This document shows, in pieces, positions 1 through 6,639 of a stretch of 13,598 nt of DNA (position 1 is its first letter; each line of letters opens with the position of its first letter). The stretch is taken from contig JACCTI010000219.1 in assembly GCA_013812515.1 (NCBI GenBank), positions 1 to 13,598 of the forward strand, in the 5' to 3' direction. The notes under the pieces are model-generated. The model did no database searches, was not told where the DNA came from, and worked only from the letters and a program-made list of their open reading frames with translations. The position numbers and the translations under genes were made by a program. This DNA comes from Chthoniobacterales bacterium (GTDB lineage Bacteria > Verrucomicrobiota > Verrucomicrobiia > Chthoniobacterales > UBA10450).

Positions 1-588
1 AATCGCGTGCAGGGATTTCTCGGGCCCGGCCATGTCTGCGTGGTCATGGGTTACCGCGAATACGAACCTCTCGCGGAACGCTTCCGGGTTCCGATTGTTA
101 TCACCGGCTTTGAGCCGATCGACATCCTGCAGGGCACGCTGATGACGCTTCGCCAACTCGAGGCCGGGACGCACACGGTCGAGAACCAATATCCGCGCGT
201 CGTGAATCGTGATGGAAACAAGGTCGCCCAGGATCTGGTGAACAGCGTCTTCGAAGTGTGCGACCGGAAGTGGCGCGGCGTTGGGTCTATTCCGAAGAGC
301 GGTTACAAGTTGCGCTACGAATTCCACGAGCATGATGCGGAGCGCATTTTCGACGTAAAGGAAATCGATACGGCGGAGCCGGCGCATTGCATTAGTGGTC
401 TTGTCTTGCGCGGCGTGAAAAAGCCGCACGATTGCGCATGCTTCGGCAACATTTGTACGCCCGAGACGCCGCAGGGGGCGACGATGGTTTCGGCCGAAGG
501 CGCCTGCGCGGCCTATTACGCGTATGGTCGTCACTTGGAAGGCCAGAAGCGCGAGCAGAGAGAAGCCGCCGAGGTCGCGCACGCTTGA
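1..588 (+). CDS. hypD: Hydrogenase maturation protein HypD, C-terminal part (5' end outside window)
   Basis: HypD is an iron-sulfur scaffold protein that, with HypC and HypE, assembles the Fe(CN)2CO group of [NiFe]-hydrogenases in the cytoplasm. The window opens inside the gene; frame 1 is open from base 1, giving 195 visible residues of a family usually near 360-380. Family hallmarks are clear: VITGFEPIDILQG near the start, a QYPRVV segment, and the Cys-rich C-terminal region HCISG...DCACFGNICTPETP...MVSAEGACAAYY that supplies iron-sulfur ligands. As I recall the family, many members have Cys where GATMVS has Thr, which may matter little. The GTG at base 7 is internal, not a start. The stop overlaps the TTG start of the next gene, so the two are probably translationally coupled. 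Identity is secure. Confidence 0.95.
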   Translation, partial: NRVQGFLGPGHVCVVMGYREYEPLAERFRVPIVITGFEPIDILQGTLMTLRQLEAGTHTVENQYPRVVNRDGNKVAQDLVNSVFEVCDRKWRGVGSIPKSGYKLRYEFHEHDAERIFDVKEIDTAEPAHCISGLVLRGVKKPHDCACFGNICTPETPQGATMVSAEGACAAYYAYGRHLEGQKREQREAAEVAHA

Positions 589-1205
589 TCGCTCCCGCCG
601 TCGCCGACAAGTCGACAGAGAATTTCCGCGACAAGGTCCTCCGCAAATGCGGCGAGAGCGTGGAAATGAAGGAGAAGTTCTTCTCCAAGTATGCGGAGCA
701 GATTGAAACGTTGAGCCGCGAAATGGCGGCGCGTTTCGCGCGGGGGAACAAGCTGCTCACGATGGGCAACGGCGGGAGCCTTTGCGACGCCATGCATTTC
801 GCGGTCGAGTTCACTCATCCGATCATCGAGAAGCGCTTGGCGTTTCCCGCGATCTCGCTGATGACGGATATCGCGACGATGACCGCGATCGGAAACGACG
901 CGGATTACTCGCGCATTTTCGTTGATCAATTGCGTCTGCTCGGAGATGCCGGTGACATGGCGCTGGCCGTTAGCACGAGCGGCAAATCACCGAATTTGAT
1001 CTACGCCTTGGAAGAGGCGCGTCGGCGCGACATGCTCACGATCGCCTGGTCAGGGAAAGATGGCGGACGATTCCCGGAGTTGGCGGATTACTGCTTCGTC
1101 GTGCCGTCGTTCAGCATTCACCGGATCCAGGAAGTGCACGCGACGCTCGTTCATGTGCTCTGGGACTTGATCCACATTGCCGCCGGAGCCGAGGATGTCA
1201 TCTGA
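585..1205 (+). CDS. SIS-domain phosphoheptose isomerase-like protein (GmhA family) inside hyp operon
   Basis: This 206-residue SIS-domain protein closely follows the sedoheptulose-7-phosphate isomerase GmhA pattern: GNGGSLCDAMHFAVEF (61-76), STSGKSPN (130-137), GKDGG (157-161) and RIQEVHATLVHVLWDLI (180-196). The four metal-site positions of GmhA appear kept as H71, E75, Q182 and H190, so it is probably catalytically competent. GmhA makes heptose 7-phosphate for LPS, but here the gene lies between hypD and hypE, so a role tied to hydrogenase maturation or another substrate is possible. I chose TTG at 585, which overlaps the hypD stop as TTGA and has GAGGT about ten bases upstream. ATG at 666 is the alternative and loses 27 weakly conserved residues. 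The gene overlaps hypE by 11 bases. Confidence 0.85.
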   Translation: MIAPAVADKSTENFRDKVLRKCGESVEMKEKFFSKYAEQIETLSREMAARFARGNKLLTMGNGGSLCDAMHFAVEFTHPIIEKRLAFPAISLMTDIATMTAIGNDADYSRIFVDQLRLLGDAGDMALAVSTSGKSPNLIYALEEARRRDMLTIAWSGKDGGRFPELADYCFVVPSFSIHRIQEVHATLVHVLWDLIHIAAGAEDVI

Positions 1206-2265
1206 CACGGCCGACGATGCCGGTCTGCTTGGCGCAGTTTGTCCGATTCCCATCACCAACTACAGCGAGATCGTTCTCGCTCATGGCAGTGGCGGAAAAC
1301 TCAGTCACCAACTCATGGAGAAAATGGTGCTGCCGCAGTTCCGGAATGACTTACTGGAACCGCTGCACGATGGCGCGATCTTCTCGTTAGGCGGGCAGCG
1401 TGTGGCGTTCAGCACTGACTCGTATGTGGTGAACCCGATCTTCTTTCCTGGCGGCGACATTGGGAAGCTCGCCGTTCACGGGACCGTCAATGACCTTTCG
1501 ATGTGCGGAGCGCGTCCCCTTTATCTCTCGGTCGGTTTCATTCTCGAAGAAGGAATTCCGATGGAGGATTTCTGGCGGGTCGTGCAGTCGATGCGCGAAG
1601 CCGCTGATGCCGCTGGTGTGAAGCTCGTGACGGGTGACACCAAAGTCGTAGATCGCGGTAAGGCGGACAAAATCTTCATCAACACTTCCGGCATCGGGGT
1701 CATTCCCGAGGGTGTGAACATAGGCCCGAGCCGCGCGCAAGTCGGCGATAAAATTATCATGAGCGGTGCGATGGCGGTGCATGGCATCGCCATCATGTCG
1801 GTGCGCGAAGGGCTGGAGTTCGAGACCGAAATTGCGAGCGACACCGCGCCTCTGAATGGCCTCGTCGAAACTATTCTCGCTGCGGGCAAGGACGTTCACG
1901 TCCTGCGCGACCCGACGAGGGGCGGAATCACCAGCGCTCTGACTGAAATCGCGCAGGCCGCGAAGGTCGGCATACTACTCGATGAAGCGCGCATCCCCAT
2001 CAGTGAGGAAGTAAAAGGCGCGTGCGAGATCCTTGGACTCGATCCGCTCTACGTCGCAAACGAAGGCAAGCTGCTCGCCATCGTCGCTGCTTCCGACGCG
2101 GATGCGGTCCTTGCCGCCATGCGAGCTCACTCGTTAGGCAAGGAAGCTGCGATCATCGGCGAAGTTTGCGGCGAACATCGCGGCTTCGTCATGATGAAGA
2201 CGCGTGTCGGCGGGAAGCGCGTGGTGGACATGCTCTCAGGCGAACAGCTTCCGCGAATATGCTAA
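1195..2265 (+). CDS. hypE: Hydrogenase maturation protein HypE (thiocyanate-forming)
   Basis: HypE is an ATP-dependent cytoplasmic enzyme of the PurM/ThiL superfamily. It dehydrates the carbamoyl group that HypF places on its C-terminal cysteine to a thiocyanate, then passes cyanide to iron on HypC-HypD. The 356-residue product has HGSGGK at 30-35, the ATP-site stretch DIGKLAVHGTVNDLSMCGA, TGDTKVV, LRDPTRGGI and VANEGK. It ends exactly in PRIC, so the essential C-terminal Cys is residue 356. ATG at 1195 has GGAG eight bases upstream and overlaps the preceding gene. A TTG at 1177 would add six residues and is less likely. This is the last hyp gene in the window; nothing downstream belongs to a hydrogenase operon. 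Confidence 0.96.
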   Translation: MSSDTADDAGLLGAVCPIPITNYSEIVLAHGSGGKLSHQLMEKMVLPQFRNDLLEPLHDGAIFSLGGQRVAFSTDSYVVNPIFFPGGDIGKLAVHGTVNDLSMCGARPLYLSVGFILEEGIPMEDFWRVVQSMREAADAAGVKLVTGDTKVVDRGKADKIFINTSGIGVIPEGVNIGPSRAQVGDKIIMSGAMAVHGIAIMSVREGLEFETEIASDTAPLNGLVETILAAGKDVHVLRDPTRGGITSALTEIAQAAKVGILLDEARIPISEEVKGACEILGLDPLYVANEGKLLAIVAASDADAVLAAMRAHSLGKEAAIIGEVCGEHRGFVMMKTRVGGKRVVDMLSGEQLPRIC

Positions 2266-2334
2266 TTACAACCACGGGGCAAAATAGTCTCAAACGCTGC
2301 AACTCGCCGATATTGAGGGCTGCCAGTTAGCGAC

Positions 2335-2353
2335 TGCCGGATTATCGCCGGCA
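2335..2353 (+). terminator. Short GC-rich hairpin after hypE, possible terminator
   Basis: TGCCGG at 2335-2340 pairs with CCGGCA at 2348-2353 around a seven-base loop, 70 bases after the hypE stop. There is no following T-run, so a classical intrinsic terminator is not shown; it may only stabilise the 3' end. Confidence 0.25.
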
Positions 2354-2416
2354 TCGCAATCGCAAACGAGAAAACACTTGACTGTGCGTTCCATTTTTAT
2401 CGCTCGCTGTGCGCCG

Positions 2417-2452
2417 TCAAGGTATTGCTCGTTGCGCGGCGCTCCACCTTGA
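2417..2452. repeat. Inverted repeat, 7-bp arms
   Basis: TCAAGGT at 2417-2423 is the exact reverse complement of ACCTTGA at 2446-2452. It interleaves with a second pair, GTTGCG at 2431-2436 and CGCAAC at 2465-2470, so both cannot form fully at once. Function is unknown; it could be part of a structured RNA or a repeat-element remnant. Confidence 0.45.
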
Positions 2453-2466
2453 GTGTGCTCGCTCCG

Positions 2467-2495
2467 CAACGGGAGGCCGTTATCGGCTTCCGTTG
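2467..2495. repeat. Long hairpin, about 12 bp with one bulged base
   Basis: The arm 2467-2479 (starting CAACGG) pairs with 2484-2495 (ending CCGTTG) around a TTAT loop, giving about 12 base pairs with one G-T wobble and one bulged G. It is the strongest hairpin I found in the gap. A second repeat follows directly: TGAAGAT at 2494-2500 and ATCTTCA at 2511-2517. No T-run follows either, so I do not call a terminator. Confidence 0.5.
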
Positions 2496-2558
2496 AAGAT
2501 CATCTTGCTAATCTTCACCGTTGGCAATTCACATGGACATGGATGCTGATGAAATTTT

Positions 2559-2578
2559 CGTGACAAAACGTGACAAAA
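2559..2578. repeat. Tandem direct repeat of CGTGACAAAA
   Basis: Two perfect adjacent copies of a 10-bp unit lie at 2559-2568 and 2569-2578, in the AT-richer part of the gap. One unit per helical turn would suit a protein-binding or recombinase core site, but two copies can also arise by chance or slippage. Confidence 0.55.
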
Positions 2579-2667
2579 CTTTGTCCGATTTCGTGCCTAT
2601 TAGTGACTGAATCGATTTTGATGTGCGGCGGCTTGTGTATGCATAAGTCACTTATAAATATTGTTAG

Positions 2668-2731
2668 ATACGTCGTAGATGAACGGTCACAGGACTTGTG
2701 GGTTTGACGGGTTCGAATCCCGTTAGGGTCG
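2668..2731 (+). pseudogene. tRNA-like remnant (intact T-arm, degenerate 5' part)
   Basis: A perfect tRNA T-arm is present: stem ACGGG at 2707-2711, loop TTCGAAT at 2712-2718, stem CCCGT at 2719-2723. A GGACTTGTGG string upstream at 2692-2701 resembles an anticodon arm, perhaps GTG (His), and GTAGATGAACGGT recalls a D-arm. No 5' acceptor strand pairs with TAGGGTC at 2724-2730, and the 3' half of the anticodon stem is missing. I read it as a broken tRNA gene or a tRNA-derived attachment-site copy, not a working tRNA. Confidence 0.4.
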
Positions 2732-2869
2732 CGTCCCGTTGATGGCCGAGCATATCGCCGCAGGCACGACATTTTCATAACTACACGGCAGGGAACGGAA
2801 ACGTCGGCAGGCGCACTCGTGGTGCGTTCTTCGAAAGGCCGCGAGCTCGGTCGCACACGATTTTCAGTG

Positions 2870-2899
2870 GTGACGCCGGGCGCCTCCCGATGGTATCTT
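2870..2899 (+). promoter_or_regulatory. Possible sigma70-like promoter of the thiol dioxygenase gene
   Basis: GTGACG at 2870-2875 and TATCTT at 2894-2899 are 18 bases apart and each match the sigma70 consensus at about four of six positions. A start near 2907 would leave a leader of about 20 bases before ATG 2927. Matches this weak occur often by chance. Confidence 0.25.
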
Positions 2900-2926
2900 G
2901 CAATCCATAGCGCACTGGATCGAATC

Positions 2927-3511
2927 ATGTTCACTCTTACAGCGACACCACCTCTGATCCCAGGCGCCAGCCGGCTGCGCGAGTTGATCGTCGCCGTCAG
3001 GCGCGTGGTTCGAACTGAGTCGGATGCGGGGAAAGTGGGCGCGTCTGTCGCGCACCTGCTCCAGCCGTGTTTGGGAGCGGAGGATTTCCTTCGGCCGGAG
3101 CAAATGGCGCCGGGCGGCGAGGCTTACCGGCAGCACATCTTGCATGTCGAGCCGGATGGCAGCTTCTCGGTCGTCGCGCTCGTCTGGCTACCGGGTCAGG
3201 CAACCGCGATCCACGATCATGTTTCCTGGTGTGTCGTGGGCGTTCACAAAGGCCAGGAGAACGAAACCGTGTACCGCCTTGAAGAAAGCGAAAGGAATAC
3301 CCATCTCGTCATGGAGAGCGAAACTGTCAGCCCGATCGGCAGCGTGGCCGCGCTTGTTCCGCCGGGCGACATTCACCAGGTCGAGAACGGCGGCTCCGAG
3401 ATCGCCGTTTCCCTCCACGTTTACGGAGCGGATATCGGGAAGCTTGGCTCGAGCATCCGTCGCCGCTACGATCTGGGAGTCCGTCACGCTCCGGAAGCGT
3501 TAGTGAGCTGA
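2927..3511 (+). CDS. Cupin thiol dioxygenase (cysteine / 3-mercaptopropionate dioxygenase-like)
   Basis: This 194-residue protein is a mononuclear iron thiol dioxygenase, which adds O2 to a small thiol to give a sulfinate. The cupin fold is marked by PGQATAIHDH with iron ligands H96 and H98, then H150 in PPGDIH. The Ser-His-Tyr triad of the family is present as SLHVY (S162, H164, Y166). Q69, 27 residues before H96, sits where 3-mercaptopropionate dioxygenases have Gln and cysteine dioxygenases have Arg, while C102 sits near the position of the Cys used in the Cys-Tyr crosslink of animal enzymes. The substrate is therefore open. ATG 2927 is chosen because the 36 codons from GTG 2819 are unlike the family. 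The next gene lies 150 bases on, so operon membership is uncertain. Confidence 0.85.
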   Translation: MFTLTATPPLIPGASRLRELIVAVRRVVRTESDAGKVGASVAHLLQPCLGAEDFLRPEQMAPGGEAYRQHILHVEPDGSFSVVALVWLPGQATAIHDHVSWCVVGVHKGQENETVYRLEESERNTHLVMESETVSPIGSVAALVPPGDIHQVENGGSEIAVSLHVYGADIGKLGSSIRRRYDLGVRHAPEALVS

Positions 3512-3661
3512 CCGCCGCGGGCTTGGTGACACCGGACGCCCTCTGCAGACCACACTCGTCTTGCATCCGCCGCACAATCTGGCAAAGGGTTGCGCTGCAA
3601 TCGGCTGACGCGCGTTCGTTCGCCTCGCCCGGATCAAACGAGCCTTGTCTTCGCTCCTGCC

Positions 3662-4399
3662 ATGAACTCCCAGTTCCGAAAACCGCTGATGAGGTATGGG
3701 CGCAAACTGCTCCGGCAGATTCAGAAGCAGCTTGGCCGCGCGTCGCTCATCGGCGATCAGCCTTTCTTCTCCGGCGCGCACTTCCCGTGGGCAACCCAGC
3801 TGGAGGAGAACTGGCACGTCATCCGCGAAGAGCTCGACGTTGTCCTGCAGCACCGCGAGAACCTCCCGAATTTTCAAGACATCTCGCCGGACCAGAAGCA
3901 CCTCGCAAAGGAAGACAAGTGGAAGACCTTCTTCTTCTTCGCATACGGACTGGACGTGCCGGCGAATGCCGCCCGTTGTCCGCGCACCGCGGCACTCTTG
4001 CGCAAAGTTCCTGGCGCGAAGACCGCCTTTTTTTCCATCCTTTCGGCGCGCGCGCATATCCCGGCACATCGCGGTCCCTACAAAGGAGTGGTTCGTTACC
4101 ATCTTGGGCTGATTGTGCCTCAACCCGAGACGCAATGCCGGATTCGCGTCGACGACACGGTCACGCACTGGGAGGAGGGAAAAAGCCTGTTCTTCGACGA
4201 CACCTTTGAGCACGAAGTTTGGAACGACACCGATGGCCTGCGTGTTGTTCTATTCATGGATGTGCTGCGGCCGGTCCGTTTTCCCTTGTCGATCATCAAT
4301 CGCGCCATCATCAAAGCCATCGCCGCCTCCCCGTTCATCACCGATGCGAAGAAAAACCACGAGGCGTGGGAAGAGCGAATGACTCAGTTATGGCGTTGA
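3662..4399 (+). CDS. Aspartyl/asparaginyl beta-hydroxylase family dioxygenase (LpxO-like)
   Basis: A 245-residue Fe(II)/2-oxoglutarate dioxygenase. The double-stranded beta-helix core spans about 120-205: PAHRGPYKG (135-141), RYHLGLIVP with iron ligand H147, W170-EEGK, FDDTFEHEVWND with iron ligand H184, and LRVVLFMD with R194 likely binding 2-oxoglutarate. This matches the AspH/LpxO family, which uses two His ligands and no carboxylate. LpxO hydroxylates a lipid A acyl chain at C2. Beside lipid-synthesis genes, acyl-chain or long-chain-base hydroxylation is a reasonable inference, while protein Asp/Asn hydroxylation is the alternative. ATG 3662 lacks a clear ribosome site; TTG 3590 would add 24 residues unlike the family. 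No membrane anchor is seen, though a basic helix (about 10-25) could touch membrane. The next frame opens one base after the stop. Confidence 0.85.
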   Translation: MNSQFRKPLMRYGRKLLRQIQKQLGRASLIGDQPFFSGAHFPWATQLEENWHVIREELDVVLQHRENLPNFQDISPDQKHLAKEDKWKTFFFFAYGLDVPANAARCPRTAALLRKVPGAKTAFFSILSARAHIPAHRGPYKGVVRYHLGLIVPQPETQCRIRVDDTVTHWEEGKSLFFDDTFEHEVWNDTDGLRVVLFMDVLRPVRFPLSIINRAIIKAIAASPFITDAKKNHEAWEERMTQLWR

Positions 4400-4436
4400 T
4401 TTGGAACGGCCCCGCTCTCATCTTGCACCTGTGCAT

Positions 4437-5714
4437 ATGAGAGGCGATGCGCGGCCGGGGCCGGATAGCGACTTCGACGCGAGGTTGAGCCTCGGCGATT
4501 TCGTCGTTGGACAAAGCGACGACCCGCTCACGCCACCCGCCGGGTTTACGGAATGGCGCGAGGCGGGCGCGTGGGAAGCGGAACTGTACGAGCCGAACAT
4601 GCTGGCCAGCGCCGACGCCCGCACGCAGATCGAGTACGACGGCAAAGTTCACCCCGTTATTAATCTCTGTTCCTATAATTACCTCGGCCTCGCCAATCAT
4701 CCGGAGATCGTCGCTGCGGCGATCGAAGCGCTTCGGAAATACGGCGTCGGGGCGTGCGGTTCTCCTACTCTCTCGGGAATGACCGATCTGCATCGAAAAC
4801 TCGAACGCGCGGTCGCCCAGTTCCTCGGGCGCGAAGATGCGATCCTGTTCAATAGCGGATTCGGAGGTGCGCTCGGCACTATCTCCGGATTACTCCGCAA
4901 AGCAGACGTCGCGATCATGGACGACCGTTCACATCTGAGTCTGCGTGACGGGGCGGTGCTTTCGCGTTGCCGGATCGATCGCTTCGAGCATAACGATCCC
5001 GAATCGCTCGATGAAGCTTTGCGCCGTCGCCACGGCAAGCGCCGCCTCGTCATCGTGGAAGGCATCTATTCCATGGACGGCGACTTCGCGAGTCTCGACC
5101 AGCTCCTCACCGTCTCAGAAGAACACGGCGCGACGGTCATGATCGACGAAGCGCACTCGATGCTGGCCTGCGGAGAAAACGGCCGCGGCGCCGCCGAGCA
5201 ATTCAACGCCGAGAGCCGCATCCCGCTGATCTACGGCACCTTTTCAAAGGCGTTCGGCGCGCTCGGCGGTTTCATCGCCGGTCCGCAAGAGACGATGGAT
5301 TATCTGCGGCTTTACGCGCATTCCTATGTTTACTCGTGCGCTCTGCCGCCAGCCGTCGTCGCCGCGATCCTGAAAGGTCTGGAGATTGCCACGAGCGAAC
5401 CGGAGTTGCGAGAGCGGCTGTGGGAGAATGCGAGCTACTTTCGCGCTCAGATGAACGCTCTTGGCATTGATACGGGAGCCTCGACCACTTACATCATGCC
5501 CCTCATCGTAGGGGATCGCAGTCGGATGTACCGGCTTGGTCATGAGCTACGCCGGCGTGGGCTTTGGGTTGCGCCGGTGGATTATCCCGCCGTCCCGGAG
5601 GATCGCATCTGTTTCCGCGCCTGCGTAACGGCTAACCATACGCGCGCGGATCTCGACGAAGCGCTTAATATCCTCGACGACACGCTCGTCCCGCACTTGC
5701 TCCAGAAAGCCTAA
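4437..5714 (+). CDS. Alpha-oxoamine synthase, serine palmitoyltransferase-like (PLP, fold type I)
   Basis: A 425-residue PLP enzyme of the family that decarboxylatively condenses an amino acid with an acyl thioester (serine palmitoyltransferase, BioF, Kbl, HemA). Landmarks are INLCSYNYLGL (76-85), SPTLSGMTDLHRKLE, H166 in DDRSHLSLRDG stacking on PLP, EGIYSMDGD (208-216), IDEAH with D237 and H240, the PLP lysine K271 in GTFSKAFGALGG, and RICFRACVTANHT with the substrate-carboxylate Arg. In the neighbourhood of a GNAT protein, a reductase and head-group genes, formation of 3-ketosphinganine is the best reading. Cysteate-, glycine- or alanine-using homologues cannot be excluded. The start is uncertain: ATG 4437 or TTG 4401, one base after the hydroxylase stop, neither with a strong ribosome site. 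About 35 N-terminal residues exceed the family norm. Confidence 0.88.
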   Translation: MRGDARPGPDSDFDARLSLGDFVVGQSDDPLTPPAGFTEWREAGAWEAELYEPNMLASADARTQIEYDGKVHPVINLCSYNYLGLANHPEIVAAAIEALRKYGVGACGSPTLSGMTDLHRKLERAVAQFLGREDAILFNSGFGGALGTISGLLRKADVAIMDDRSHLSLRDGAVLSRCRIDRFEHNDPESLDEALRRRHGKRRLVIVEGIYSMDGDFASLDQLLTVSEEHGATVMIDEAHSMLACGENGRGAAEQFNAESRIPLIYGTFSKAFGALGGFIAGPQETMDYLRLYAHSYVYSCALPPAVVAAILKGLEIATSEPELRERLWENASYFRAQMNALGIDTGASTTYIMPLIVGDRSRMYRLGHELRRRGLWVAPVDYPAVPEDRICFRACVTANHTRADLDEALNILDDTLVPHLLQKA

Positions 5715-5737
5715 TCGCGCGCTCCATCGGGATTTCC

Positions 5738-6637
5738 GTGGGCATCGACGTTCCTAAATCGGCCACCGTCGAGAGCACCTACAAAGCGCGTGATGTGGAG
5801 AGCGCGGTCGATATCTATTTTTATCGGCCCACCGGTTACCAGCTCGCGCGGCTCTTTGCCGCGCTTCGTTTTACCCCGAGCATGGTGTCGTTGCTGGGCG
5901 CGGCCATCGGCATCACCGCGGGTCATCTTTATTACTATCGCGACCTGCGACTGAACATCCTCGGCATGGCGCTCCACGTCGTGACCAACATGCTGGATAA
6001 TGCCGACGGCCAGCTCGCGCGCCTGACTCATCGCGGCAGCCTTATCGGTGCGATCACGGATGGCTTTGCTGATTACCTGGTCTTCCTCAGCATCTACATC
6101 CATCTATCGCTCCGCTACATCGTGGGCGGCGGCTCGGAGGCGGTCTGGCTGCTCGCCCTTGCCGCCGCTCTCAGTCACGCGATGCAAAGCATGGTGATCG
6201 ATTATTTCCGCAATGCTTACCTGCAATTCGTTTGCGGGAAAACGAGCGCGGACGCTAATTCGTCGGAGACGGTGCGTGCCGCCTACGAACAGATGAGCTG
6301 GCGTGAATTCGGGAAAAAAATCGGACTACACAGTTACTGGAACTACGCGCGCCGGCAGGAGATGCTCGCGCCGATGTTGTTGCGGCTGCGTGTCGCGACG
6401 GCGAGAGGAGCCCCCGCGAGCTTCCGCGAAGAATATCGCGAACTTTGCCGGCCACTAGTGAAGTTCTGCAACGCACTGGCGACGAACCCGCGCATGCTGC
6501 TCCTCTTCGCCGTGCTTCTGCTTGGCCACCCGGTCTGGTATTTCGTTCTCGAGGTGACGGTGCTGAACGTTCTTCTGCTTTATGTTCTCCACCGGCACCG
6601 GGCCGCGTTTCGCCAGTTGGTGGCGAAGCTGAATTAG
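5738..6637 (+). CDS. CDP-alcohol phosphotransferase (membrane), first copy
   Basis: A 299-residue integral membrane enzyme that moves a phospho-group from a CDP-activated alcohol to an acceptor hydroxyl. The signature D-x2-D-G-x2-A-R-x8-G-x3-D-x3-D is intact: D87, D90, G91, A94, R95, G104, D108, D112. Hydrophobic segments lie around 48-64, 72-86, 112-130, 135-155 and 253-285. After the core, residues 160-240 form a long hydrophilic stretch not usual in phosphatidylglycerophosphate synthase. Unlike the second copy it has no soluble N-terminal domain. The substrate cannot be read from the sequence; head-group addition to a ceramide-like or diacylglycerol-like lipid fits the context. The start is GTG 5738, 23 bases after the previous stop, with a weak ribosome site. 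The next gene starts two bases after the stop. Confidence 0.85.
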   Translation: MGIDVPKSATVESTYKARDVESAVDIYFYRPTGYQLARLFAALRFTPSMVSLLGAAIGITAGHLYYYRDLRLNILGMALHVVTNMLDNADGQLARLTHRGSLIGAITDGFADYLVFLSIYIHLSLRYIVGGGSEAVWLLALAAALSHAMQSMVIDYFRNAYLQFVCGKTSADANSSETVRAAYEQMSWREFGKKIGLHSYWNYARRQEMLAPMLLRLRVATARGAPASFREEYRELCRPLVKFCNALATNPRMLLLFAVLLLGHPVWYFVLEVTVLNVLLLYVLHRHRAAFRQLVAKLN

Positions 6638-6639
6638 CT

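Larger units (their letters stand above)
2266..2926. other. Gene-free intergenic region with repeats and a tRNA-like remnant
   Basis: These 661 bases separate the hyp operon from the lipid-type operon, and I find no coding frame that resembles a protein. In order it holds a short hairpin just after hypE, a cluster of overlapping inverted repeats (about 2417-2517), an AT-richer stretch (about 2520-2700) with a tandem 10-bp repeat, a tRNA-like 3' fragment, and the probable promoter of the thiol dioxygenase gene. The drop in GC and the tRNA-like piece suggest a remodelled junction or the scar of a lost mobile element. No integrase or transposase is visible. Confidence 0.6.

Noticed and set aside
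432..584. N-terminal extension of the SIS protein into hypD
   Set aside because: The extension is Arg/Gly-rich, unlike the family, and lies over the conserved Cys-rich end of HypD.
2668..2731. Functional tRNA gene
   Set aside because: No 5' acceptor strand pairs with the 3' strand and the anticodon stem cannot close, so only a remnant is supported.
2819..2926. Upstream GTG start for the thiol dioxygenase
   Set aside because: The added 36 residues do not resemble the family, and the ATG at 2927 gives the usual length.
2515..2934. Minus-strand open frame of 139 codons across the intergenic region
   Set aside because: It contains the NGIRTR string typical of translated tRNA T-arms, has no recognisable domain, and overlaps repeats and the probable promoter.
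3500..4213. Long minus-strand frame (237 codons) and a plus-strand frame 3523-4209
   Set aside because: Both are shadows of the hydroxylase gene, whose frame has a full conserved domain with iron-binding residues. Their products are rich in Arg/Ala/Ser without motifs.
2927..5714. Sulfonolipid (capnine-type) pathway from cysteine via the thiol dioxygenase
   Set aside because: The dioxygenase carries the mercaptopropionate-type Gln, no cysteate-forming enzyme is seen, and the phosphotransferases point to a phospho-head group. Kept only as an alternative.
6445..6639. Upstream extension of the GNAT protein
   Set aside because: It lies wholly within the preceding phosphotransferase gene and has low-complexity Pro/Ala/Arg content; GTG 6640 gives the family length.
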